Part shown: piece after piece, positions 19,013-27,665 of the stretch
Position numbering within the stretch: position 1 is the first letter of the stretch
How the letters are laid out: every line of letters starts with the position of its first letter
Source: Nostoc flagelliforme FACHB-838
Lineage (GTDB): Bacteria; Cyanobacteriota; Cyanobacteriia; Cyanobacteriales; Nostocaceae
Reading direction: 5' to 3'
Length of the DNA stretch: 64,000 bases
Assembly (NCBI RefSeq): GCF_014698065.1
Contig: NZ_JACJSI010000020.1
Location: forward strand, 1 to 64,000
Translations under genes and position numbers: made by a program
The notes under the pieces: generated by a model
The model's database searches: none
Seen by the model: only the letters and a program-made list of their open reading frames with translations
Told to the model about the DNA's origin: nothing

Positions 19013-20137
19013 TTAAATATTTTTAGGTAGTTGCACCGTGAACAAACTACCTTTACCTAGTTCAGAGGTAACGTGAATAGTTCCTGCGTGCGCTTCTACA
19101 ATCCGATGGGATAGATGCAGTCCTAAGCCACTACCTGAGCGTTTATTTCTACCTTGGCGAAATCGCTCGAAAATTGTTGCCTGATCTTCTGGCGCAATCC
19201 CATACCCTGTATCTTCTACCTCAATTGTTACTGTATCTGGATTTCCTGGATGAGGTGAGGTTTCAAAAATGCGGATTGTTATGCCTCCTGTATCTGTAAA
19301 TTTAATAGCATTTGCAATCAGGTTGTTTAACACTCGCCGTAGTTCTAAGCGATCGCCCATAATAATCCCAGCGTTTTTACTCTGTGAGTCCAATTTACGG
19401 GTGTCTATTTCCAAAATCAACCCTTTTTCACCAGTTAGAGGACTGAGTTCGCTGACTACTTCTTGAGATATCTCACGTAAATCGCATTCCTCCCAATTCA
19501 AGGTTTTTTTACCTGCCTCGAAGCGATAGACTTCTAGGAGAGTGTTAACCATTTCCATCAAATTTTGGTTACTGCGAATCATGACTGCGATCGCCTGTTT
19601 CATTTCTGGCGAAATTTTGCAGAATGTTTCCATTTCAAACAAATTTAACATCCGATCTGAGGCTACCAAGGGAGTTCGCAAATCATGAGTGAGACGGGAA
19701 ACAAAGTCTTCCCGTTGGCGGGCCATTTTTTGTTGTTCGTCTAGACTGTGCTTGAGACGTAGCAGCGATCGCACTCTTGCTAGTAGTTCATCAGTATCAA
19801 ACGGTTTACGAATAAAATCGTCAGCACCAGCATCCAAACCTTCGACAACACTAGATTCATGAAAGGCAGTAATCAGCAGAATTGGAATATAAGAGATTGC
19901 AGGGTTATTCCGAATCCTACGTGTGACTTCATAACCATCGATCCCCGGCATCATCACATCTAACAGAATTAGATCGGGTGGAAATTCTTCAACTTGCTGC
20001 AAAGCCTTGAATCCATCTGGAACCAAATTAATTTCATACCCTTCACTTTCTAAAATTGCTTGAACCAAAATAAGATTATCTGGAACATCGTCAACTGCGA
20101 GAATACGATAGATTTTATTATTTTCATCTAAAGACAT
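19013..20137 (-). CDS. Hybrid response regulator-histidine kinase
   Basis: The 374-aa protein has an N-terminal receiver domain with an intact acidic pocket (VDD, residues 15-17), phospho-acceptor D60 in LILLDVMMPG and a conserved KP. A histidine kinase core follows. The H-box is RLTHDLRTPL (H151), and the ATPase domain carries the N box (NLIANAIKF), DTGYGIAP and GSGLGLHLSHRIV. There is no membrane segment, so it is cytoplasmic and would be fed by phosphotransfer from another kinase. It is 35 nt downstream of a second REC-kinase hybrid and probably cotranscribed with it. Signal unknown. Confidence 0.9.
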   Translation of the reverse strand: MSLDENNKIYRILAVDDVPDNLILVQAILESEGYEINLVPDGFKALQQVEEFPPDLILLDVMMPGIDGYEVTRRIRNNPAISYIPILLITAFHESSVVEGLDAGADDFIRKPFDTDELLARVRSLLRLKHSLDEQQKMARQREDFVSRLTHDLRTPLVASDRMLNLFEMETFCKISPEMKQAIAVMIRSNQNLMEMVNTLLEVYRFEAGKKTLNWEECDLREISQEVVSELSPLTGEKGLILEIDTRKLDSQSKNAGIIMGDRLELRRVLNNLIANAIKFTDTGGITIRIFETSPHPGNPDTVTIEVEDTGYGIAPEDQATIFERFRQGRNKRSGSGLGLHLSHRIVEAHAGTIHVTSELGKGSLFTVQLPKNI

Positions 20138-20172
20138 AATTTTTCAACGTTTCTCATTTTTTTAAAAGTAAT

Positions 20173-21504
20173 TTATAGGAATCTAGGAGATCCTATTTGT
20201 TGTTGCCTAGCTTCAGAAGATGAATGATGGGGATTTTTAGCAGAGTAAAAAACCCCCTCGTCATCTAATCGCAAAGGCGGAGAATTATGTGCTTCGTCAG
20301 ATAATGTAATTTGACGTGGCAACTCAATTTTAAATATTGAACCGATCCCCAATTTGCTCTCAAGAAAAATTTTGCCGCTCATCATTCGTACTAGCGAATC
20401 TATAATTGCTAAACCCAGACCAGTACCTGGATATTTGCGAGTGATAGTTTGATCGACTTGCCGAAATGCTTCAAAAATATTTTTAAAATCTCTAGGGGCT
20501 ATGCCAATACCTGTATCCCGAACGATAATTACTATTTTATTCGCAGGTAGTTCCTTAACCTCCACCCAAATTTCACCAGACTCAGTGAACTTAATGGCGT
20601 TAGAGAGAAGATTAATTAAAATCTGTTTAATACGAACTGGATCATTAAATACCAAAGGATTTTGCAAATCAGTTTGCACTAACAATGAAAGATTTTTAGC
20701 CTTAGCAAGAGACCGCATTTCACCTACGGCAAGACTTATTACCTTTGATACATCAAATATTTCCGCCTTTAAGTCTAATCGCCCTGCCTCTAGCTTAGAA
20801 AAGTCAAGAACTTCATTGAGTAACATCAGCAAATGCTTGCCATTATTCAAGATGCGCTCAACCATATCTGTTTGCTGATGCGTTAGTTGACCAAACTTAG
20901 GACGCAATAATATTTGTGAAAAACCAATAATTGCATTCATTGGCGTTCTCAGTTCGTGGGACATAGTTGCTAAAAAAAGTGATTTTAGCCTTGATGCCTC
21001 CAATAACTTAAAGTTTTGCATTTGAATATGTTGCTGTTGTTTCTCCAATTCTTGGTTTTTCTGAATTAGTTGTTCATTACTTTCTCTAAGTTGCTGAGTT
21101 GCCAAAGCTGCCTGCATTTCAGCCTGATAAATCCGAATTGCACTCCGCAAAACCTGCACTAAGGTTTCTGGTGATATCCTAGACTTAGAGAGATAGTCTG
21201 TAGCGCCAGCTTTCAATAATTGGAGAGTATTTTCTTCATCTCCTCGATCAGTTAATACTACTAAAGGGACTTTAATTTCCGAAGAACGGAGCTGTTGAAT
21301 CAAGGTTAGTCCCTCATTACCTGGTAAGGGATAGGCTAGGAAAACACAATGATATGCAGTAGTACTTAAGGCAGAAAACGCATCATTTCCATCGCCTACT
21401 TCAGACAGTTCTATCTGCACACCAGCTTTAGTTAGGGCAGAACGAATTGCTATCCTGTCTACTTCGTCATTGTCTACAACCAAAACTTTCAGCGTCTCTT
21501 CCAT
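20173..21504 (-). CDS. REC-histidine kinase hybrid with degenerate receiver
   Basis: The 443-aa protein has a receiver domain (residues 5-120), a coiled coil (about 130-170) and a complete kinase core: SHELRTPMNAIIGFSQ (H183), NLLSNAIKF, DTGIGI, and GTGLGLAI. In the receiver the acidic pair (DNDE, 11-14) and the conserved Lys (LSKSR) remain. However, the phospho-acceptor position reads VFLAYPLPG, with Ala57 where the family has Asp. The receiver therefore probably cannot be phosphorylated and may act as a fixed or ligand-type input. No membrane segment. It is the first gene of a pair with the next kinase (35-nt gap). Confidence 0.9.
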   Translation of the reverse strand: MEETLKVLVVDNDEVDRIAIRSALTKAGVQIELSEVGDGNDAFSALSTTAYHCVFLAYPLPGNEGLTLIQQLRSSEIKVPLVVLTDRGDEENTLQLLKAGATDYLSKSRISPETLVQVLRSAIRIYQAEMQAALATQQLRESNEQLIQKNQELEKQQQHIQMQNFKLLEASRLKSLFLATMSHELRTPMNAIIGFSQILLRPKFGQLTHQQTDMVERILNNGKHLLMLLNEVLDFSKLEAGRLDLKAEIFDVSKVISLAVGEMRSLAKAKNLSLLVQTDLQNPLVFNDPVRIKQILINLLSNAIKFTESGEIWVEVKELPANKIVIIVRDTGIGIAPRDFKNIFEAFRQVDQTITRKYPGTGLGLAIIDSLVRMMSGKIFLESKLGIGSIFKIELPRQITLSDEAHNSPPLRLDDEGVFYSAKNPHHSSSEARQQQIGSPRFL

Positions 21505-21641
21505 CGGTTTTTATTTTTGCCGCTAAACATAGGTTGATGTATAAAATTTCTGTTTTCAGATTATCTATCTAATTAAAGAATATAAGATTTTCGGACATCT
21601 AAAATCTGTAACTTTATTAACTAAGACATTTTGTATAATAT

Positions 21642-22061
21642 CTAATATTTGTTGAGCGTTGTTATTATCTCAACAAACTTAAGGAAGGTCAAAGGCTTTA
21701 GAATATATTCAGTTAAATTTAAGTTATCAGCTTTCACTCGGTGCTGATCTTGATTTGATGTCGTCATTACGACGGTAGGAGTTGATCTCCAATGTGGGTC
21801 GGAATGTAATTTTTGGGGAAATTTGATACCGCCCAGTTTTGGTATATTCAAGTCCAGCAAAATCAAGTCTTGCTCGGCATTAACTTTCGGGATCTGTCGG
21901 TAATTTGGGTCTAGCATTGTTAGTGCTTCTAACCCATTACTTGCAAAAGGAGCCGGGTTACTAATATTAATTTTTTTGAATGCCTGCTTGACATTCATTA
22001 CATAAACTTATTTGTCCTCCATTACCTCCATTAGTAGTATGTTAATCACTCTTTCGGACAT
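21642..22061 (-). pseudogene. Nonsense-mutated CheY-like response regulator
   Basis: The C-terminal 118 codons encode most of a single-domain receiver: ASNGLEALTML, the phospho-Asp segment LILLDLNIPKLGG, VVMTTSNQD and the conserved Lys in YILKPLTF. The N-terminal beta strand and acidic pocket are missing from that frame. They can be read upstream in the same frame, from an ATG at 22059-22061 (MSERVINILL), but an in-frame TAA at 22008-22010 interrupts before VMNVKQAFKK. The acidic-pocket segment itself is altered (MEVMEDK). An internal start at 21998 would make a receiver without its Mg-binding acids. It lies 138 nt upstream of the degenerate-receiver kinase on the same strand, so the two may once have worked together. 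Confidence 0.8.
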
Positions 22062-23049
22062 TGCTTTGGGTTGAATTGAGTCTGTTGTATCCTCAATTTC
22101 GTTAATTTACCAGAGTTTGGGAATAGAACTCTTAGTAAATCACCAATAGCTTTCAAAAAATTAGCAATTAACAAACCGAAAACTATAATAATCTGAAAAC
22201 AGCAGACAGAACTGAGTGTAAAATAAAATACTTTACCAACCTTAAACCAATTGTAAATGAGTCAATAACCGGCCGTCGTCAGCCATTGGTGAGAGTTACA
22301 TACCATTCTCGTGTACCGTAAGCTTGAACAATTGTACCCATCAGATTGATGAGGCTAGTACAGCAAGGCGGAAGTCAGAAGTTAAAAGTCAAAAGTCAAA
22401 AAGCTTAAAAGACAGGCTTTTTAACGATTTGAAATAGTTGCTTTATTTACGCCGTGCTGTACTAGTTAAATAAAAAATTATTGTCTATACTCATTTTGTG
22501 AATCTGAAGTAATCCTACCTCTGAGGATTTCAACAACTTTCTTAGCGATCGCAGATTTCTACGTGTTTAAAAAACTACCAAAACCTAACCTTTGAGCAAG
22601 CTTACCTAAAAAGGTTGAATGAAAATTTAGACCAACAAACTCGCCGCAAAAAACGACTAATTGCTTTCCCGTTGGTGATTGCACCAAATTTTAACTTTCA
22701 ATCCCCTGCCTTCAGGCATGAGGTACTAATTGCAAATTGCTCTGACTCTATGTAATTTTCCCATTTTTATAAGCTTTTTTAAATATTTTATACAAGATTA
22801 CATTAATTAACTAATAGAACATAGCAACTCAAGGCTGAATTTTAAGCAAGTAAGAGAGCAATTTTGCATTTGTCTCAATATTTCATACTCTTTGTACAAG
22901 TATCCATATATCTCCAGCTAGATTTGTTCTCTATCAAAATATGAAAAAATAAAATACTTATTATTTCTATCGGTGGATGCAGAGTGGTTGAAATATCATC
23001 TATCTTTGGTTTGGGAAAATAAAATATAGCACGTACAAAAAGTAATACT
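22062..23049. other. Gene-less region with a MITE-like repeat
   Basis: No gene with a start codon is supported. A start-less open frame of about 70 codons runs from about 22540 to 22756 (plus), reading FEQAYLKRLNENLDQQ and ending SDSM; it could be a decayed gene fragment. A MITE-like element lies at 22355-22465. The last 300 bp are A/T-rich and precede the LuxR-type regulator. Confidence 0.5.
22355..22465. mobile_element. Short MITE-like element
   Basis: The ends CTAGTACAGCAAGGCG (22355-22370) and CGCCGTGCTGTACTAG (22450-22465) are inverted copies with one mismatch. CAGCA/TGCTG flanked by TA on each side fits IS630/Tc1-type ends. The interior holds AAAGTCA-type heptamer repeats and no coding sequence. 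Confidence 0.55.
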
Positions 23050-23085
23050 TTGAAAGATGCAAACAGCATAATAGCGAGTGTAGCG

Positions 23086-23811
23086 ATGAGTGAAATTAGC
23101 ATTATTTTAATTGAAGATCATGATTTAACGCGAATGGGGCTAAGAGCAGCACTACAGGCTCACAGCGCATTAAAAGTAATTGGCGAAGCAGCAAATGCTA
23201 CCCAAGGATTAAAACTTTTAGAAACGGCAAAGCCAGATGTAGCTGTTGTGGATATCGGTTTGCCTGACATGGATGGTATTGAACTCACCCGGAAATTTAA
23301 ACGCCACCAAGCGGAAACTGGGCAGACAGGAACAAAGATTCTCATCCTCACAATGGATCATACAGAGGATGCTGTACTCGCAGCTTTCGCAGCGGGTGCT
23401 GATTCTTATTACATGAAAGAAACAAGTATCAGTAAATTAACTGACGCGATCCAAGCGACTCACGGCGGTAACTCTTGGATTGATCCGGCGATCGCCAATG
23501 TGGTATTGCGAAAGATGCGCCAAGGTATTCCTGGAGAAAGCCAAGGTTCTGATAAAACGCCGAAGACTGTAAAAATTGAGGCGCTGGCATCAGAATACGA
23601 GCAAGTTCTAGAAACATACCCCCTGACTCAACGGGAATTGGAAATCCTAGAGTTGATTGTAGCTGGGTGTAGCAATGGGCAAATTGCCGAGAAACTCTAC
23701 ATTACAGTTGGTACTGTGAAAACCCACGTTCGCAATATTCTAAATAAACTGTGTGCCGATGATCGTACCCAAGCTGCTGTGAGGGCCTTACGTTCTGGGT
23801 TGGTAGCATAA
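23086..23811 (+). CDS. LuxR/NarL-family response regulator
   Basis: A two-domain transcription regulator of about 241 aa from the ATG at 23086 (a TTG at 23050 would add 12 residues that do not look like protein). The receiver has IEDHD as acidic pocket, phospho-Asp in VAVVDIGLPDMDG, and the conserved Lys in YYMKETS. The C-terminal LuxR helix-turn-helix reads LTQRELEILELIVAGCSNGQIA, then VGTVKTHVRNILNKL. It stands alone; the nearest kinases are on the opposite strand 1.5-4 kb away, so its partner cannot be assigned. Confidence 0.92.
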   Translation: MSEISIILIEDHDLTRMGLRAALQAHSALKVIGEAANATQGLKLLETAKPDVAVVDIGLPDMDGIELTRKFKRHQAETGQTGTKILILTMDHTEDAVLAAFAAGADSYYMKETSISKLTDAIQATHGGNSWIDPAIANVVLRKMRQGIPGESQGSDKTPKTVKIEALASEYEQVLETYPLTQRELEILELIVAGCSNGQIAEKLYITVGTVKTHVRNILNKLCADDRTQAAVRALRSGLVA

Positions 23812-23844
23812 GGGAGTAAGGACTAGGGACTAATACCCAATACT

Positions 23845-25209
23845 TTAAGCCAATCGTTCTAGTAAACATTCTGCAATACGTAGTGCGGCTCCCGGTTTAC
23901 CCATACGTCGTAGACCATTCTCGGCAATAATTTGCAAAATATCAGGATCTTTGAATAGAGATTGTACAACTTTCGCTACTTCTGCTGGTTGGTCAACTAA
24001 AATCAACGATGAGCCTAAATGACGACTTTGAGCTTCGGCAAAGGCAGGATTATATTGCGGCCCATTACCGGGAATTGCGATCGCAGGTTTTCCCAAACCG
24101 ATAAACTGTTCTGTGGCTGTACCTGCCATTGCGATCGCTAAATCTCCCAAATGCAAGCAATCATTATATGCTTGTTGTGTCAGTAAGAGGTATGCGTTTC
24201 TTTGTTTAAATGTCAATATATTTGGGTCAGAAATTTTGATAGGAGATGCTGACTCAGTGCGCCAGCCTTGAGATTGGACACTTTGGGATAGAATATTAGA
24301 GTCTAAACCAGGAGCGATCGCACCTAAAAGTACTACTGTTTTAGAAGTATAAAAGATCGAATTTCGCTCTTGGAAACTTGCCATCAATGCAGATACGGCA
24401 ATCATAATTGTTTCCCAGTTATTATATGCCTCTGGCGGACGAGAACCAGGAAGAAGAGTAAGCACAAAAGGCCGCACAGTCTCTTGCTGTTGAGCATCCT
24501 GACTATAAAATTGTTGCCGTGAAAAGGTCGGTTCTAGACCATCCATCATCGGATTACCCAAATTAAAAGCTGGAATTGGCCATTGTTTTAATATTTCAGC
24601 CGTTAGCGCATCTCTAGGAAACACCGCTTTACAACGGCGACGGCTCATTAACCAACGTTCCCAAGGATGATAAACTGAACCAGAGAAGTTTTCCCAACGC
24701 GCATCTTTGGATTTCCGTGGTAATAATCCAGCTTCATCGCGCACATAATATTCAGATTTTGCCGTACCGACAAAAGCATAGTTAGCGCCACTAAAAGTTG
24801 CAAACAACAGTGGCACAATATCTCCCACAGCTAAAATTGCTCTTTTATTACCTAATTTTTTTTGAGAATTCACCCAACGACGGACAGCTTTAATCTGGCT
24901 GAGTGTAAGTTGCAATAAACCACCGCGTACATCGCGCACTAATTGGCGGTTATCCATATAAATAAAGCCACCAGAAGGCATTGTGCGGACTGAACCGATA
25001 ACGGGGATATCCAACTGTTGGTAAGCGCGTCCTTCACCCACCAGAGGTAAAGCAAATATCTCTGGTGGGTTTGATTGTCGTTGGAGTTCTTGCAAAATCC
25101 GAACAGCAATCATATCTTCTCCATGACCATTACTTAATACAAGTAACCGCAAAGGAGAAGTTGCACCTTGAAAGTTAGAAGCTTGGGATAACCGCGATAC
25201 ATTACTCAT
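23845..25209 (-). CDS. Lipid-A-disaccharide synthase-related protein
   Basis: A glycosyltransferase-like protein of the LpxB-related family found in cyanobacteria, about 454 aa from the ATG at 25207-25209. The frame extends 66 codons further upstream, but that part overlaps the divergent Omp85 gene, so the shorter start is preferred. It shows LRLLVLSNGHGEDMIAV at the N-terminus (nucleotide-sugar enzyme fold), GNPMMDGL, a LLPGSRPPEA loop, and AGTATEQFIGLGKPAIAIPG near the C-terminus, the part that binds the donor in GT-B enzymes. The true reaction is unknown, since cyanobacteria also have a standard lpxB. Confidence 0.85.
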   Translation of the reverse strand: MSNVSRLSQASNFQGATSPLRLLVLSNGHGEDMIAVRILQELQRQSNPPEIFALPLVGEGRAYQQLDIPVIGSVRTMPSGGFIYMDNRQLVRDVRGGLLQLTLSQIKAVRRWVNSQKKLGNKRAILAVGDIVPLLFATFSGANYAFVGTAKSEYYVRDEAGLLPRKSKDARWENFSGSVYHPWERWLMSRRRCKAVFPRDALTAEILKQWPIPAFNLGNPMMDGLEPTFSRQQFYSQDAQQQETVRPFVLTLLPGSRPPEAYNNWETIMIAVSALMASFQERNSIFYTSKTVVLLGAIAPGLDSNILSQSVQSQGWRTESASPIKISDPNILTFKQRNAYLLLTQQAYNDCLHLGDLAIAMAGTATEQFIGLGKPAIAIPGNGPQYNPAFAEAQSRHLGSSLILVDQPAEVAKVVQSLFKDPDILQIIAENGLRRMGKPGAALRIAECLLERLA

Positions 25210-25348
25210 AAGAAACAAAATCTCAAAATTAACTGTCTGTTTGGGTAAGAGGTATAAATAGGGAAATCGGCGAAGAAGCTGGAAGTTAGTATTATCGCTA
25301 TTCACTAGCCTCTCTACAACTAATTCCCAGTTAATTAGGTTAAATATT

Positions 25349-27424
25349 ATGCGAGTTTCTGCTACTGCAATTTTGACTTTAGCTACTTTAGCTGCTGGCA
25401 ATGTCACTCAGCAAGCTACGGCTGCATCTGCTAAAACCGTTACTCCAACTGCAAAAGTTGGTAATTTGGTAGTGCCGATAATTGAAGACACTCCCGCACG
25501 AGTAGAAACAATTGCTTCTCCAGAAACTATAGTTGCACAACAATTTTCTCAAAATCCCGTCGCCGTGCAAACAGGTACAACAAAAAATTCCCCAGTAGTC
25601 TTAAAGTCAGCAAAAGAGTTAATTTCCCAAGTTATCCTCCCTGTTTCCCCTGCTCCCCTTTCGCCATCCCCCAAAACCCCTGCTACTGAAAACGATTTAG
25701 TACTCACAGCTACAGATGTACAGATAGTGGGAGCCAATCAAGAATTGCAGCAAATTATTCGCCAGGTAATTAAAACTCAGGCTGGTGGAGAAACCAGCCA
25801 AAGCCAGCTACAAAAAGATGTAACTGCAATTTTGGATACAGGTTTATTTAGCAATGTCAGTGTGAATAGCCGCAGCACACCTGCTGGATTGAATGTAGTA
25901 TACCAAGTGCAACCGACGATTGTGCAATCGCTGCAATTATCTGGTGCTAAAGTACTTACTTACCAGATAGCTCAACAACGTTTACAATCTCAGATTGGAA
26001 CCACCATCAGTCCGGCTGGACTCCAGCAAGCAGTAGCACAGATTAACAAGTGGTACGCCGACAATGGTTATAACTTGGCGCGGGTGTTATCAATTAAACC
26101 CAGTCGTGAAGGCATCCTGACTGTAAATGTCGCTGAAGGTTTGGTGGGTAATATCAAATTTCGCTTTTTCAACGATGAGGGAAAAACTGTTGATAGTCAA
26201 GGTAATCCCGTCGGAGGACGCACCAAACCAGATTTCCTACAACAGCAACTTAAACTAAAACCCGGTCAAATCTTCCAAGAAAATGTAGTTAAACAAGATA
26301 TACAACAGCTATATCGTACTGGTTTATTTGAAAGTGTGAATGTCGCTTTAGAAGGGGATGCGACAAAACTAGATTTAGTCTACCAACTCAAAGAAACTGG
26401 GGCGCGTGGTGTTAACGTGGGTGGTAGTTACAATGCCGATCAGGGATTAACAGGCACAATCAGCTATCAAGATCAGAATGTCGGCGGTGTTAATGATACT
26501 TTAGGTGTGAATGTCGGTGTAAGTAGCCGAGACTTGCAATTTAATAGCAAATTTATCAGTCCTTATCGGACAACTAACCCCGATCGCTTGGGCTACACTG
26601 TAAATGGTTTTCGTAGTCAGGAACTTTCGGAAACCTTTGATGACAAGATTAAGCTAACTAACGGCGACAAAGTGCGAGAAGGTCAAATTGGCGGTGGTGT
26701 CAGCTTACAGCGACCAATTGATGACTGGAATACCTCATTAGGATTAAACTATACCCGAATTAGTATTCGCGATCGCCAAGGTAATATTACCTCAACCGAT
26801 GCTCAGGGCAATCCCCTATCTGCGAGTGGAACTGGCATTGATGACCTAACTACCGTATCCTTCACCGCCACCAAAGACCAACGAGATAATCCCCTCAATC
26901 CAACTCAAGGTTCCGTTTTGAGTCTGAGTACAGAACAATCTGTGCCTATCGGTGAAGGTAATATTTCTCTTAATCGCCTGAAAGCCAATTACAGCCAATA
27001 TTTGCCAGTCCAATTATTTAACACTAAACAGCCACAAGTATTTGCGGTGAATCTGCAAGCTGGTACCGTCCTTGGTAATTTACCGCCCTACGAAACCTTT
27101 AACTTGGGTGGTTCCAATTCAGTACGCGGTTACGATTCTGGAGACGTTGGGAGTGGGCGCAGTTATGTGTTGGCTTCGGCAGAATATCGTTTTCCTGTCT
27201 TACCAATCGTTGGCGGTGTTTTGTTTGCCGACTTTGCTTCCGACTTAGGTTCTGGTGATACTGTATTAGGAGATCCGGCGGGTGTGCGAGATAAACCAGG
27301 TTATGGTTTTGGTTATGGGGCTGGAGTGCGATTAAATTCCCCACTAGGCTTAATTCGGGCTGACTATGGCATTAATGATCAGGGAGAAAGCAAAGTACAT
27401 CTAGGTAGTGGTCAGCGATTTTAA
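25349..27424 (+). CDS. Omp85/BamA-family outer-membrane protein
   Basis: The 691-aa protein has a signal-like N-terminus (MRVSATAILTLATLAAG) and a Ser/Pro-rich linker (residues about 85-115). Three POTRA repeats follow in about residues 120-360; two of them end in TGLFSNVSV and TGLFESVNV, typical POTRA endings. A 16-strand barrel region with GGSNSVRGYDSGDVGSGR (the conserved loop-6 RGY motif) ends in a terminal Phe (LGSGQRF). Omp85 proteins insert beta-barrels or export proteins; cyanobacterial members have three POTRAs and are ancestors of Toc75. It is divergent from the LpxB-related gene with 139 bp between starts, suggesting a shared envelope role. Confidence 0.92.
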   Translation: MRVSATAILTLATLAAGNVTQQATAASAKTVTPTAKVGNLVVPIIEDTPARVETIASPETIVAQQFSQNPVAVQTGTTKNSPVVLKSAKELISQVILPVSPAPLSPSPKTPATENDLVLTATDVQIVGANQELQQIIRQVIKTQAGGETSQSQLQKDVTAILDTGLFSNVSVNSRSTPAGLNVVYQVQPTIVQSLQLSGAKVLTYQIAQQRLQSQIGTTISPAGLQQAVAQINKWYADNGYNLARVLSIKPSREGILTVNVAEGLVGNIKFRFFNDEGKTVDSQGNPVGGRTKPDFLQQQLKLKPGQIFQENVVKQDIQQLYRTGLFESVNVALEGDATKLDLVYQLKETGARGVNVGGSYNADQGLTGTISYQDQNVGGVNDTLGVNVGVSSRDLQFNSKFISPYRTTNPDRLGYTVNGFRSQELSETFDDKIKLTNGDKVREGQIGGGVSLQRPIDDWNTSLGLNYTRISIRDRQGNITSTDAQGNPLSASGTGIDDLTTVSFTATKDQRDNPLNPTQGSVLSLSTEQSVPIGEGNISLNRLKANYSQYLPVQLFNTKQPQVFAVNLQAGTVLGNLPPYETFNLGGSNSVRGYDSGDVGSGRSYVLASAEYRFPVLPIVGGVLFADFASDLGSGDTVLGDPAGVRDKPGYGFGYGAGVRLNSPLGLIRADYGINDQGESKVHLGSGQRF

Positions 27425-27461
27425 TTTATCCAGAAATTAAATATGCGTTATCCAGAACCCT

Positions 27462-27492
27462 TGTAGAGACGTAGCAGTGCTACGTCTCTACA
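27462..27492. repeat. Palindromic GTAGAGACG repeat
   Basis: Perfect inverted repeat with 15-bp arms (TGTAGAGACGTAGCA) around one base, 38 bp after the Omp85 stop codon. It could serve as a terminator hairpin but lacks a T-run. A related sequence (GTAGAGACGCG ... CGCGTCTCTAC) lies at 54060-54108. Confidence 0.6.
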
Positions 27493-27665
27493 TTAGCGAT
27501 CGCCTCTGAAAATGACTTTTATAAGTTGACCGATTTGTTACACCACATTTAATGATATATAGATTTTGACAATCAAAGCAAAAGAATTATGGTCACGTTT
27601 TCGTAGACATTAATTTTTTAATAGTGCTAGTCGTGCAAAATATAAAAAATATTATAAGTAATAGT

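Noticed and set aside
22683-22735. CRISPR-like repeat (TTTCAATCCCCTGCC...)
   Set aside because: Resembles the start of some cyanobacterial CRISPR repeats, but there is only one copy, no regular spacing and no cas gene.
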